NCBI GenBank assembly: GCA_028571685.1
Contig: CM053143.1
Location: 54,243,208-54,307,207, forward strand
Length of the DNA: 64,000 nt
DNA from: Heterohyrax brucei
Lineage: Eukaryota; Chordata; Mammalia; Hyracoidea; Procaviidae
Direction of reading: 5' to 3'
The translations under genes were made by a program, and so were the position numbers. The notes below the pieces were generated by a model. It was not told where the DNA came from. It worked only from the letters and a program-made list of their open reading frames with translations, and did no database searches. Positions 53,511 through 64,000 of this stretch are shown one piece after another. Positions within the stretch are counted from its first letter, which is position 1. The number at the start of each line of letters is the position of its first letter.

Positions 53511-54189
53511 TTAATACAATGCTTTGGAAAAATGAAACAAATACACCTAAGAATCTTTTAGACATTACAGAAATATTGATCTTGACAAAAAAAAAGTATT
53601 TTTTCTTTCTAACAAATATGTGGCTTCCTTGGAGAGCTTCTTTATAATTACTAAATTCTGCTCTTATGATGATACTGGAGAATACATTAAACCACCAAGA
53701 ATACAATCATTTGGTGGGAGGAAAGATTGTTTGACCTCTTCTTAAATTCATTTTGCAGTTGTTTGGAGGTTTTAATAAAAATTTCCTTGACAAATCGTGT
53801 ATCTTAACTGTCAGCATACCTAAGGAAAAAGCCTAGTGATCAATAATAGAACTACATATTGCAGAATTGAAATCCATTAGTCATAGGAAAATCATGACAT
53901 TGTTACACAGCACTAGAAGGTCCACGCTTGGGGTATTCATGTATTTATGTGCAAGCGGCACCTGTCACTATCTGTTGCACCCTGATTAAAGTAATCACTG
54001 AATCTGAGTTAGCCCTGTGTGTGTATGCCTACATGTGTATACATACTCACACAAACGTGGGTTTACAGAATTGATTTTGAAAAGAAGGCCAAACAATAAC
54101 TTTGATAATACCCACAGACACAGCATACACAATAAATTTTCATACTAACAGGAAAAAAAAAGTAATAAGCTATCTCTAGTAGCATGCTA
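53511..54189. other. AT-rich DNA, no gene seen
   Basis: Nothing recognised. Confidence 0.4.
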
Positions 54190-54612
54190 GCAGTTTGGGG
54201 GAAAAAATCCTTCTGATTCATTTTTATCAAAAATTGTTCAAGGGAAAGTCTTTCAGTCTCTCTCCATTCAGGATGACGTAGGCAGTTGGCTTTGTGTACC
54301 AAGCCAGCCAAGTGCTGTCGAGTCGCATCCGACTCATGAATGGCCCTTATTGCATTGAGGAATTTTCTGTCTATGCCTATTTTGCTAAGAGTTTTTAGCA
54401 CGAATGGGTGTTGGCTTTATCAAATGCCTTTTCTGCATCAATGGACAAAATCAGGCGATTCTTGCCCTTTGTGACATTTATGTAGTTAATCAAATTAATT
54501 GTTTTTCTGATGTTGAACCAGCCTTGCATCCCTGGTATGAATCCAACTTGGTCATGATGGACTATTTTTTTGATATGGTGTTGTATTCTATTGGCAAGAA
54601 TTTTGTTGAAGA
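54190..54612 (-). mobile_element. L1 ORF2 segment in inverted orientation
   Basis: Antisense ORF2 RT block. The minus-strand frame reads [20 protein letters not shown] and [10 protein letters not shown], the L1 RT motifs upstream of the palm. At 54,298-54,335 it is interrupted by an orphan AfroSINE tail. It abuts a sense L1 3' UTR at 54,613. Confidence 0.82.
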
Positions 54613-55508
54613 TGGGAGGGTTTAGATTAGACAGTTGGTAGAAATTTGGTTGGGTGAAATTGGTGATAGCACACATTAGAAGCAAGAACAATATTAAGTG
54701 GACTTCAGCATAATTTGAATACTCCTATCTTAACCTAGTATTTCAAGGCCAGAGTAGCTGGGGTGGGGAGCAGGAGACCATGCTCTTAGGCGAAATTGAG
54801 GCCTATTGGCACAACTAGCGTTTTTCTAAGAGGGCTCTCTGCACCCCACATTGGTGAGTGGCGTCTGGGGTCTTAAAAGCTGCCAAGCTGCCATCTAAGG
54901 GCACAGCAAATGGTCCCAACTCAGCAGGAACAGATGCTCACCGAGGACCAAAATGACATGGTGTAAAGACAACTCAGAAGATAGAGAGACCCACATGACT
55001 GGGTGCCTACATCGACTTGATACTGGAAGAACTGGATGGTGCCTGGCCACCACCAGTGATAGCTGCAATGGAGCTCACAAAGTTGAGTCTCATTAGCAAC
55101 ACAAGAATAAAAAGGGGTGCACCCTGAGATCTCTACTAAAAGACCTTAATTGATGGTCCAGCGGCTTCGGCCCTGGCCCTGGTCCTGATGCTGCCCTTGC
55201 CCACAAATCATGACGAAGGTCCACTCTTCGGACACGATTGGATTGGACTTGGTGATGCAGAGTGACCATATATTGGATGCACTTTATGGTTCTATATATC
55301 TATAGGATATCATCCTGCTGACCTCTGGCTGGAGTACAGGGAGTGGGCGGAGAGGAGGGGAAAGGAGACTGTTGGGAGGATGAGACATGTATGGAGGAGA
55401 GAGAAATAGTGTGCTGTCACTGGGCAGGGGGAGCAGTGGAATCTGCATATAGGTGGGCATGTAAATTTATATGGGAATGTACATTTTCGCTCAGTCATAA
55501 TAAAAAAA
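54613..55508 (+). mobile_element. L1 3' UTR, sense, joined to inverted ORF2
   Basis: GATGGGAGGGTTTAGATTAG, TTGGTGAGTGGCGTCTGGGG and the end TTTTCGCTCAGTCATAATAA match the 31,840-32,690 UTR. Together with 54,190-54,612 it forms a 5'-inverted L1, as produced by twin priming. Confidence 0.85.
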
Positions 55509-56344
55509 ATGTTTTTTCCTCAGGGGGAAAAAAATTTTCTCATGAAAATTTTTAAAGTTCCAGTTACAAGTCTTTTTTTATCCCCCCACTGCAATCCTCC
55601 TAGATCGGCATGTTTATGTTCAACTGGTGAAAAATCAATTGCAAACAACTGTTTATCAAAATTGACATCCAAAAAAAAGAACCGAACTGGTGATTCAACT
55701 CATCAACTTCAGTATATTCGATGAATACATCATGTTCTATCCAGTGCCAGGCATTTTTCTAAGCAACAGGAATAGAAAGCCTCTGAAAGGTTTGGGGTGA
55801 AAATAACTTTATAATTACAATTAAAGGATATGTATGTGTGGAGTAATCAATAGAGGAAATTCAGAAATGGCAGTGATTAACTTGCTTCAGTCAGGGAAAT
55901 GTAATATTCAGAAGTAGCTCATATCTGAATAAGATTTTGAAGATGAAATATTGTCTGGGTAGAGAAATGTTGTCTGCTGTACAATGATGTACAGTATTGA
56001 AGCATTAAGGACATAAGATCCTTTTCCCTACTCTAAAATGACACAGTTTAATCCAGATAACATTAGAAGGGAGACAAGCTGCGTGAATGCACATATGTAC
56101 ATATGCCAAGCCAAGTGCCGTCGAGTCACATATGCACATACATAAACACAAATTAAATGAAATTGATGAAATGTCATAGAATAGACTGTGAAATGAGGTA
56201 TACATTAAATCAATTTTGTACTTTTCAAAAAGAAAAAGAAAACACGTAGTTACTTATTCTATGACAATGTAAACATCAAAGCAACTTCTTTAAGAAAAAA
56301 GTCTCAGAAATGAGTAAGCTATAAGCCCCTGTCCATCTGTTTCT
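55509..56344. other. AT-rich DNA with one orphan SINE tail
   Basis: No gene is seen. Contains GCCAAGCCAAGTGCCGTCGA at 56,105-56,124, flanked by CACATATG-like sequence on both sides. Confidence 0.45.
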
Positions 56345-57120
56345 TTCTTTTTTTTTTTATTATGATTGAATGAAAGCATACATTCCCGTATAAATTTGCA
56401 TGCCCACCTATATGCAGCTTCCACTGCTCTCCCTGCCAGGTGACAGCACACTCTTCCTCTCTGCTCCATAGGTGTCCCATCCTCCCCACAGTCTCCTATC
56501 TCCTCCTCTCTACCCACTGCCCTTCCTCCAGTAAGATGTCAGCAGGATGATATCCTATAAATGCATAGAACTATAGAGTGAACCCAAGATATGGTCACTC
56601 TGTGTCACCAAGTACAATCCATTCCTGTCCAGAGTGGACCTTCATTATGATTTATGGGCAGGGGCAGCATCAGGGCCAGTGGCCACGTTCCCAGGAAACC
56701 CCGAAATCTCTGGACCATCAACTAGGGTGCAGCCTTTTTTATTCTTGTGTTGCCAGTGAAACTTAACTTTGTGAGCTCCATCGTGGCTATCACTGGTGAT
56801 GGCCGGGCACCATCCAGTTCTTCCGGTCACAAGTCTATGTAGACACCCACTCATGTGGGTCTCTCTGTCCTCTAGGTTCTCTTTCACCCACGTCATTTTG
56901 GTCCTCAGTGATCATCCACTCTTACTAATTTGGGACCATTTGCTGTACCCTCATATAGCAGCTTAGCAGCTTTTAAGACCCCAGACGCCACTCACCCATG
57001 TGGAGTATAGAGAGCCCTCTTAGCAAAACACTAGTTGTGCCAACTGGTCTAATTTCGCCTGAGAGCATGGTTCTCATTCTTGGCCTCCTGCCCCAGCTAC
57101 TTTGTCCTCAAAATATTGGG
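56345..57120 (-). mobile_element. L1 3' end, antisense
   Basis: Poly-T side at about 56,346, then ATTATGATTGAATGAAAGCA, GCAGCATCAGGGCCAGTGGC and AAGACCCCAGACGCCACTCA. This is the reverse of the local L1 3' UTR. 5'-truncated. Confidence 0.85.
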
Positions 57121-57371
57121 GCAAGACCTTTCCCCCTCTTTCTAAACCTCTTGCCTCTGTTAATGATGTAAGCTGGTGGTTGGCTGGGGGTGAGACAGGA
57201 TTCATACACACTGTGGGCATGCTACCATGTCTATGAAATTTCATGACCATCTTTTGTGCATGGGTCTCACCCTGCTGCATCTTAGTTTTTAAACATACCA
57301 TAATTCCATCCCTCATTTTTCTCAGATATTTTAATATTATTTCATTCTGAAAGGGTTCATCTATTTTTAAA

Positions 57372-57511
57372 AAAGTTTAAGTGCCGTGGTTGCTGAAGAA
57401 AAGGTCAACCATTCAAATCCACCAGGCACTCCTTGGAATACTGTGTAAAGCGGTTCTGCTCTGTCTACAGTGTCACTATGAGGTGGAATCCACTCAACAG
57501 CAGTGGGGTGT
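57372..57511 (+). repeat. AfroSINE, sense
   Basis: TTAAGTGCCGTGGTTGCTGA, AAAAGGTCAACCATTCAAAT, CACCAGGCACTCCTTGGAAT and CACTATGAGGTGGAATCCAC in the expected order. Confidence 0.8.
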
Positions 57512-57999
57512 TTAGTCTTCTATTGCTGCTGTAACAGAAAATACCGCAAGTGGATGGCTTTAAGAAAGAGAAATTTGTTTCCTCACAGAAAAGTAGGCTA
57601 GAAGTCCAAATTCAGGGTGACAGCTTCAGAAGAAGGCTTTCTCTGTTGGCTCTGGAGGAAGGTCCTTGTCATCAGTAGTCCCCTGAAGAACAAACTTCTT
57701 TGGCACAGAAATCCCTGAGTCCAAAGACTGTGGTCAGCCCTCAGTACTTATTTCCTGGTGATATGAGGTTTCCCCTCTCCTTCTGCTCATTTTTTTTCAT
57801 TTCTATTCCAAGAGATCGCTTCAACACATTCCAAGGTTATTGATTGAGTCCTGTTTCACTAACGCAACTGTCACTTATTTTTCCGTAATTAATATCATAG
57901 AAACAGGATTTACAATATATGGGGAAAATCACAATACAGAGAATCATGACCCAGCCAAATGTACACATTTTGGTGGGAACATATTTCAATCCATGACAG
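57512..57999 (-). mobile_element. MaLR-like solo LTR, antisense
   Basis: Third copy of the LTR family. TTCTATTGCTGCTGTAACAG at the left is the reverse of the 3' end, and ATATTTCAATCCATGACA at the right is the reverse of the TGTCATGG start. Full length at about 490 bp. Confidence 0.75.
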
Positions 58000-58261
58000 A
58001 AGACATCTTTGGCATTCTACATTAAAATTTTCTACAGTATAATAGGGTACATCAACTCCATTTAATTAAAGAAATCCAACAAATGGACTTGTAAGAAAAA
58101 TTTAATGCATAAATAACATGTAATATTTACATGTCGTTGTATAAACTACCTAAAAAAATAATAATAAAGATAATATGGGTAGTAACTTAAATATAAATCT
58201 AAAAGGACACATTTCTGAACAAGTTCATGCCAACCTAGTACATTTTTTAAAACATTATGAC

Positions 58262-58496
58262 ATTCCCTTTGATGTTATCAAACTACTGTGGTCAGCCAAC
58301 CAAATCTGGCCTCAATCTGTTTTACCAAATAAAGTTTTATTGGCACTCAGTCACATCCATTCATTTACATATAGTTTGTTGCTGTCTTCCTGCTACAGTG
58401 GCAGAGTTGAAGACTGGACAGAGAATACAGTCCCACAGTTCCTTAAAACATTTATAATCTGACCCTTTACAGAAAAAGTTTGCTGACCCCTAGTCA
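58262..58496 (-). mobile_element. hAT-type DNA-transposon relic (tentative)
   Basis: CAAATAAAGTTTTATTGGCA, ACAGTGGCAGAGTTGAAGAC and CAGAAAAAGTTTGCTGACCC then CTAG. The GCTGACCCCT end fits a CAGGGGTC-like hAT terminal repeat. The other end is not clear. Confidence 0.5.
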
Positions 58497-58499
58497 GGA

Positions 58500-59846
58500 G
58501 GATTTTGTTAATTCCTCTTTGAGTTATTTTCAGTAAGAGAGGGTTGCACCTGCATAGAGCCACCTAGGGTGAGTTTAGGTAGCTGAAGCTAGGTGGGTGT
58601 TATAGTTTATCTGCTGAAGAAATTCCTGATTGTGGTTTTCCCATCAGTATTAATTACAACACAATCCTCTGGGATCAAAAATATCCACTCATCAGGGAAA
58701 GTGATTTATTTCAGGGAACGTGTGTGCGCATAATTCACATACCTATTTTTGAGGGCTGAATACTAGACAATATATAATAGATTTGCTATGTAATAATGTA
58801 AATTCCACACATATGGAGAAATACTCAATTTTCATGATAGACTTACACATCAGACAGCTAAAATGCTTAAGATACTCTTAAAAAAAGGGGGGGGGATGAG
58901 GAGGAACTAAATATATCAAGAGTCCAAAAATTCCGTAGCAGAATCAAAATAGACCAACTCTGTTTTGATCAGCTTAATCTAACTACGTATCACAAAAACA
59001 AAGCCATCTTTTTCCATCAGTATCATATGTGTCTGCCTGCTTGGGAGAGGACTATGAGACCTAAGGGGAGTTATAATGTTACTGATGAAAAGCTCCAATC
59101 TGTAACACATATGTGCATTTCAGTATACAATATCTGCCTATTTTCATTAAGTTGTATTAAATGCTTCAATATGTAGAAAGATCATCTTCCTGTGGAAGCA
59201 TATCTCTGCAGTATTTTTGGAAATCCCTCTATCATGTAGCCATGGTGTTCTGTCTTTACTAGGTTCGTTACTTCCTAACTGCTGGTATATTTATTAAGAT
59301 GGGTGAGTTTTTTGTTTCTCACTCTAAAAATCCGTTTTTACCCCCAAGCTAGTTTTTGAACTGGCAAAGGCAAGGGAAACATACTGAAGGAAAGAATACA
59401 ACAACTAATACAACAGCTATAAATTAGTATACTGTATCTGTTTTCTTAACTAAAGGCAGGACAGAAGTTTCTTCTCTCTGTCTCTGTATTTCACCACCAC
59501 CACACCAAAAAAAAAAAAAATACTAGAATAAATAAAGTCAGTATTTTCCAAGGTCTCCACTCATCTAATCACTGTATGAGGCTTTTGGAAGTGAGTAATG
59601 AACTTTTTACACAGTTCTATTTTTTGCTATGAGTCTATATAGAAACAAAAATGCATATTAAAAAATATCCTTTCTGCATACTTTTACTGTTATTCTTGAA
59701 AAAAATAAAGAATACCTTCACATTTAAACATTATTTTATAACTATACTTATGTAATCTGACAACATGCAGTGCTTTTTCTTTTCATTTATTATTGGGTAT
59801 ACATTTATTTTGGTATTCTCTTTACAGTAGCGTGCTAGCTATATAA
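58500..59846. other. AT-rich DNA, no gene seen
   Basis: Low-complexity patches only (a G run near 58,886, an A run near 59,508-59,520). Confidence 0.4.
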
Positions 59847-60017
59847 ACCAAAAAAAAAAAAGCCCTTGTTGTCTGCTCAGTTCAGACTCATAGCAACCAT
59901 ATAGTACAGACTAGAACTGTCACCCATGGTTTCCATGGAACTCTTGGTGGATTCAAAGTGTCATCCTGTGGTTAGCAGCTTTAGCACTTAACTACTATGC
60001 CAGCAGGGTTTCTGTGC
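59847..60017 (-). repeat. AfroSINE, antisense
   Basis: CAGTTCAGACTCATAGCAAC, AACTGTCACCCATGGTTTCC and the reversed head GTGGTTAGCAGCTTTAGCAC with TATGCCAGCAGGGTTTC. Confidence 0.85.
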
Positions 60018-60900
60018 CAGACGTATAGAAGCTATTAAACAAGACTGTTTAATTTTAATGAAACTGAACTCCATATATCTAAATTATGTCTCACAACATT
60101 TCCACTGCATTAGCTGAAAGCATTATAGTATTAGCTGAAAGCACTATAGTATTAATTTTTGAGACAAATCAACAATTTTTTTTGAAATATGAAAATAAAA
60201 GATATGAACTCTAAGATTTTTTATATATGTGTATGCAGAGGAAAAAGTGAGACATAAAGAAGATTCTGGATGAAATTCAATAGTTTCTTATTAATTTCAA
60301 AGACAGATATCTAGGGAGAAGTTTTCTTCCTAGAAGTAATGAAAAAACTTGAGGACACCTTGCATACAGCAATACGTAAATGTAATCATGAAAGCGTTGG
60401 TGATTCTGGAAATCAGATAAATGAAGAGTCTGATGAAATTGTTTCTTCTCATCTAGATGAGTCATTGTAACAAGGAAGCTTACACTTACAGTGATTACAA
60501 AAAAAAACAACACTGTGTTTACACTTATCCAAGGATTGTTGCAGCTTTGTCAGTTCCTGTATCTAATGGGGCATTCTTCGGCACTTAGGCACTTAAGCAC
60601 TCTTAGTCACTAACGCATACTCACCCACCCTTCTGGTTTCCTCTGCCCCAGTTTTGGAATGGAAGGAAATGCACTAGACAGCTGCAGAGGGAAAAAGTTT
60701 CTTTCTATGTCTAAGTCCTTATAGATACTTTAAAAACAAATCAATAATGATCATCAATTTTAGATGGAATAAATAAATAAGCATATTGTCTCCTAAGATA
60801 ATGCATTTTGCAAAATAGAAAATTCAGGACATATTCTGGCTATAAAACTGTATACACTTTATATAATTTTTACATAATTTATATAGATTGTATATAATTT
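60018..60900. other. AT-rich DNA, no gene seen
   Basis: Contains a near-exact tandem 20-mer at 60,107-60,154 (TTAGCTGAAAGCA-TATAGTA repeated twice). Nothing else. Confidence 0.45.
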
Positions 60901-60904
60901 TGTA

Positions 60905-60951
60905 TTATATATGTATGTATGTATATATATACATATACACACACACACACC
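60905..60951 (+). repeat. (TATG)n/(TA)n/(CA)n compound microsatellite
   Basis: TATGTATGTATGTATATATA followed by CATATACACACACACACAC. Confidence 0.88.
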
Positions 60952-61110
60952 CCAAATCTATGCCTGTTTCTGTCAAGTCTAACTCATGCAACCCTGTAGG
61001 ACAGAGTAGAACTGCCCTACAGGGTTTTGAAGCAGTGCCTAGTGTATTTAAACTGCCAAATTTGGGGTATCAGCCATAGCTCTTAACTACTACGCCACCA
61101 GGGTTTCCAT
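60952..61110 (-). repeat. AfroSINE, antisense
   Basis: CAAGTCTAACTCATGCAACC, GGACAGAGTAGAACTGCCCT and the reversed head TAACTACTACGCCACCAGGG with TTTCC. Preceded by the CA repeat. Confidence 0.88.
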
Positions 61111-61394
61111 GATGTCAATAGTAGAGATAATATTGTTAATCACTTCTAAAATAATGGTATATATGTCAGACACTGTTTTAAGCAATTTATATGTATTCAC
61201 TTGTTTTATCTTTAACACAAGTCCGAGGTAAAGAAAAATTAAGTAATTTGTCTCTGGTCTTATTAAAATATGCGTTTGTGTACTTTAAAGTCTTAGCTTT
61301 TATCATACCTTTAGTATTAGCACCAAACACAGTTTCACTATAAAAGAAGTACTCAAAAAAATTGCTTTATTGAATAAGTCACACCTTACTGGAA
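61111..61394. other. AT-rich DNA
   Basis: Nothing recognised. Confidence 0.4.
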
Positions 61395-61645
61395 AGGCTA
61401 TAGAATGTAGTGGTGGTAAGAATCGAGTCGTTAGTAATCTGTGAGGATTTCAACCCTACATGTGTTACCTTCAAAGTTATACCATCTCTCTTTGTCTCAT
61501 TTTCCTCATTTGCAATGTGTAGAGAAAGGTAGTCTCGAACTCATAGGGTTATTGTGAAACTAAAATGAACTAATACGCACAAAGTGCTTAGAATATTGCC
61601 TAGAACTTGAGAAGCAGTATATAAATGTAGCTTATGATTATTAAT
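61395..61645 (+). repeat. MIR SINE relic
   Basis: CTCATTTTCCTCATTTGCAA, ACTCATAGGGTTATTGTGAA, CACAAAGTGCTTAGAATATT and TGCCTAGAACTTG follow MIR order closely. Confidence 0.75.
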
Positions 61646-62570
61646 CTAATTATTAGACATCTGGAATAAACAGTTGCCTAAGTTGAGCTCATTTAGTATT
61701 TTGTGAATAAAGTTATATGAACATAGGGTAGTTGTGAATGCAGTAAGCAGCAATGTGACATAAAGAATTAAAAATATTTATATTACTCATTCATTCATTC
61801 ATCCAAATACACCTATAGTTCTCTAGACTGTACTTCCATCACATCTGTATAAAACCAAAATGAACTTATCACAAACTTAAGTTGTCCACATATTTTCAAA
61901 TATTCACAGTAAATCTTTGTGATTTGCCTAAAATTATTGAAAGTCAAATTTTTCTGTTTTGTTCCCTCTTTGGGCTTCCTCCCAGGTTTTCATGAAATTT
62001 AAAAGATAATTTGGAACTGAAAAGACAGAGTCAGTGTTTTGTGGTCATGAGTTCTTTTAACCTAAAATGATGCCATTAAATATATTAAACAAAACATACA
62101 GCATTACAAAGGAAACCAGTTACATTAAAATACCGTTAACATTGCTAAAGATCTTGCCCTGTAATAATTTACATGTTTTAATATTAATGCATCAAATAAT
62201 CACTTCTAACAACAGGCAGAATAATTACAATTGTCTTATAATTGCAATGAACATAAAATAATAACTGTAATGTGATAAAAATATTTGTGCTTTCTAGTGG
62301 TGACAAAGTAACAGGTGCTACTAATAATGCTGTGTTTATTATTGATATATTAACAATGAAAACTAAAGCTAAGTTTCAGGTAGAGATTATTGAAAATAAA
62401 ATTGCAACTTATTTTTACCTAAATTCATGTCCTTCCCTCTATAAAGGCCATCAAATTAACAACAGCTCTAATGAGCATGCTACTTTCCTGCTTCTACAAA
62501 ATTTGGGAGGAAAATGGAAGGAGAAGTATCTTCAATAGGGTTAAAAATAAACAAATAAACAAAACAAACA
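61646..62570. other. AT-rich DNA, no gene seen
   Basis: Short chance frames only (62,067-62,261 and 62,272-62,538). Confidence 0.4.
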
Positions 62571-62572
62571 GA

Positions 62573-62850
62573 AAACATTACCATGAAGTCAGTTTGATTC
62601 TGACTCATGGTGACACTACAGCACAGAGTAGAGATGCCCCACAGTGTTTCCAAGGTGGCTAATGGCTTCAAACTGTCAAAATTTTGGCTGGCCGTCAAGC
62701 TCTTAAACACTCCACCAACAGGTTTTGTCCATAAATTTTAAAACAAACTTATAAACCTGTTGCTATGGAGTTGATCCCAACACATAGGGGCTGTATTAGA
62801 CTGATCAGAGCTCCCATAGGGTTTCCAAGGAGGGAAGCCCAGCTATACGC
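62573..62850 (-). repeat. Two adjacent AfroSINE pieces, antisense
   Basis: First at 62,573-62,730 (GAAGTCAGTTTGATTCTGAC, CACAGAGTAGAGATGCCCCA, AAACACTCCACCAACAGG). Second at 62,755-62,850 (TGCTATGGAGTTGATCCCAA, CCATAGGGTTTCCAAGGAGG), which lacks its head. Confidence 0.75.
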
Positions 62851-63157
62851 ACTTCTTACGGATTCAGGTCTGATCTCTGTTATCACAGAACTTTTCTCCC
62901 GCTATGATTTCAGATCCCTGCACAAGCCAAGTAGATGACAACTTTTGCTTCTTTGGTGTTGTACTTGGCCAAGTTGCTTGCTCTGTTGTTGGTGTAAGCA
63001 AACTACAAACTGACTTTTGTTCTAGGCCGCAACTCAGAAGCCTTTCTCCTCATCTTGAGCTACTGTTGCGTGTAGAGTAAAGATGTAGAAGTTTGGATTT
63101 TTTTTTCCTTTCACGGTCAGGAGGACGGCAGGTGATCAAAAGTGTCTGTATGTGTTC

Positions 63158-63504
63158 AATTCTCCCCTGGCCCCAATGCTGCCCTTTCCCGTAAATCATG
63201 ATGAAGGTCCACTCTTTGGACACAAATGGGTTGGACTTGGCAATACAGAATGACCATACGTTGGATGCACTTTATGGTTCTATACATCTATAGGATATCA
63301 TCCTGCTGACCTCTGGCTGGAGGAAGGAGAGTGGGTGGGGAGGAGAGGAAAGGAGACTGTTGAGGAGATGAGATATGTATGGAGCAGAGAGGAATAGTGT
63401 GCTGCCACCAGACAGGGAGAGCCATGGAAGCTGCATATAGGTGGGCATGTAAATTTATACGGGAATGTACATTTTCACTCAGTCATATTAAATAAAAAAA
63501 AAAA
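63158..63504 (+). mobile_element. L1 3' end, sense
   Basis: GGCCCCAATGCTGCCCTTTC, ATGATGAAGGTCCACTCTTT and the tail TTTCACTCAGTCATATTAAA with an A run. 5'-truncated to about 350 bp. Confidence 0.85.
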
Positions 63505-64000
63505 GAAATATTCTTGAAATATTCCTTCATGTTAAATACTTCACTCTCAGAGGCAGGGCCATGATGATGAGTAGTAAGATGATCCTGTCACAGCAAAGAC
63601 CTGAAGAAACAAGTGAGTCAATTATCCATAACAATCTAGAAACTCCAAACAAAGGAAAAGTCAGAGAATCAAACAGAGTGGCAGAGGGACAGAGAGTCAC
63701 TTCAGAAAACAGTGAGGAGTTGCCACGCTTGACCCAGTAGGAATCATTACCACACAAGTGGATCCACTGATGTGAGCATAGTGAGATGAAAAGTGACATT
63801 TAGGGCACATTTCCCACATCTGGAAAGACTGGACAGCAGAGAGTCCACCCATGTCTCCAGAATCAGCAAAAAAATGGCACTTGATCAGCAAAAGACAAGT
63901 AGCTTGTTTCTATCCTACTGCACTAATCAGAAACACCCCTTGGGCAAAAAAAAAAAAAAAACCTCTCTCTCATTTATGAGTACCCTGCCAACTCTGGACA
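63505..64000. other. Unique DNA to window end
   Basis: An A run at 63,946-63,961; no gene or repeat recognised. Confidence 0.4.

Noticed and set aside
57074-57316. 80-codon minus-strand frame next to the L1 tail
   Set aside because: No family resemblance, low codon bias, length expected by chance.
1-64000. CRISPR array, bacterial operon or plasmid features
   Set aside because: No regularly spaced repeats with spacers and no prokaryotic gene structure; the window is vertebrate repeat-rich DNA.

Overview
The window is intergenic, repeat-dense mammalian DNA. I find no host protein-coding gene, rRNA or standalone tRNA gene. The lineage reads as afrotherian (elephant, sirenian, hyrax, aardvark or tenrec group). 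The basis is the many AfroSINE-type tRNA-derived SINEs whose ends carry the core GTCGAGTCG, the RTE-class LINEs sharing that tail, and a family of L1 elements with a 3' UTR that recurs at least eight times. This assignment rests on motif recognition, not on a database search.

Layout. 1-13,000: unique AT-rich DNA, an RTE LINE, a minus-strand L1 (3,255-8,612) interrupted by a MaLR-like LTR and a younger L1 tail, then a plus-strand L1 (8,612-11,985) with its own L1-tail insertion, then an RTE 3' end. 13,290-19,055: one long plus-strand L1 with a 5' UTR, internal deletions and a 3' UTR. 19,160-29,750: a pyrimidine tract, a MaLR-like LTR, MIR and L2 relics, scattered AfroSINEs, a pentamer satellite and unique DNA. 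29,757-40,885: a three-layer nest, in which an RTE LINE holds an L1 and the L1/RTE junction holds a provirus (ERV-A, minus strand, 32,703-40,229). 43,900-44,985: minus-strand RTE. 45,672-50,453: a second provirus (ERV-B, minus strand). 51,775-64,000: RTE, L1, LTR and SINE fragments in AT-rich DNA.

The centre of interest is the pair of class II (betaretrovirus-like) proviruses. ERV-A is 7.5 kb with a 6-bp target duplication, LTRs differing by about four substitutions and one 2-bp indel, a tRNA-Lys(CUU)-type primer site, an open dUTPase-protease-G-patch frame and a nearly complete pol. Both -1 frameshift heptamers are preserved and in phase (GGGAAAC with an 8-bp hairpin 7 nt downstream, and AAATTTT). 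Its gag has one nonsense codon and one frameshift, integrase has Asn at the second catalytic Asp position, and env is internally deleted. The env remnant looks gammaretroviral, unlike the betaretroviral gag-pro-pol, which suggests a recombinant lineage.

ERV-B is 4.8 kb with two LTRs of 303 bp that I read as identical and a 6-bp duplication, so it is very young. It is nevertheless defective: the interval from gag matrix to the RT palm is missing, and its betaretrovirus-type env has two frameshifts. RNase H and integrase are open with all catalytic residues. It was probably copied in trans as an already deleted genome.
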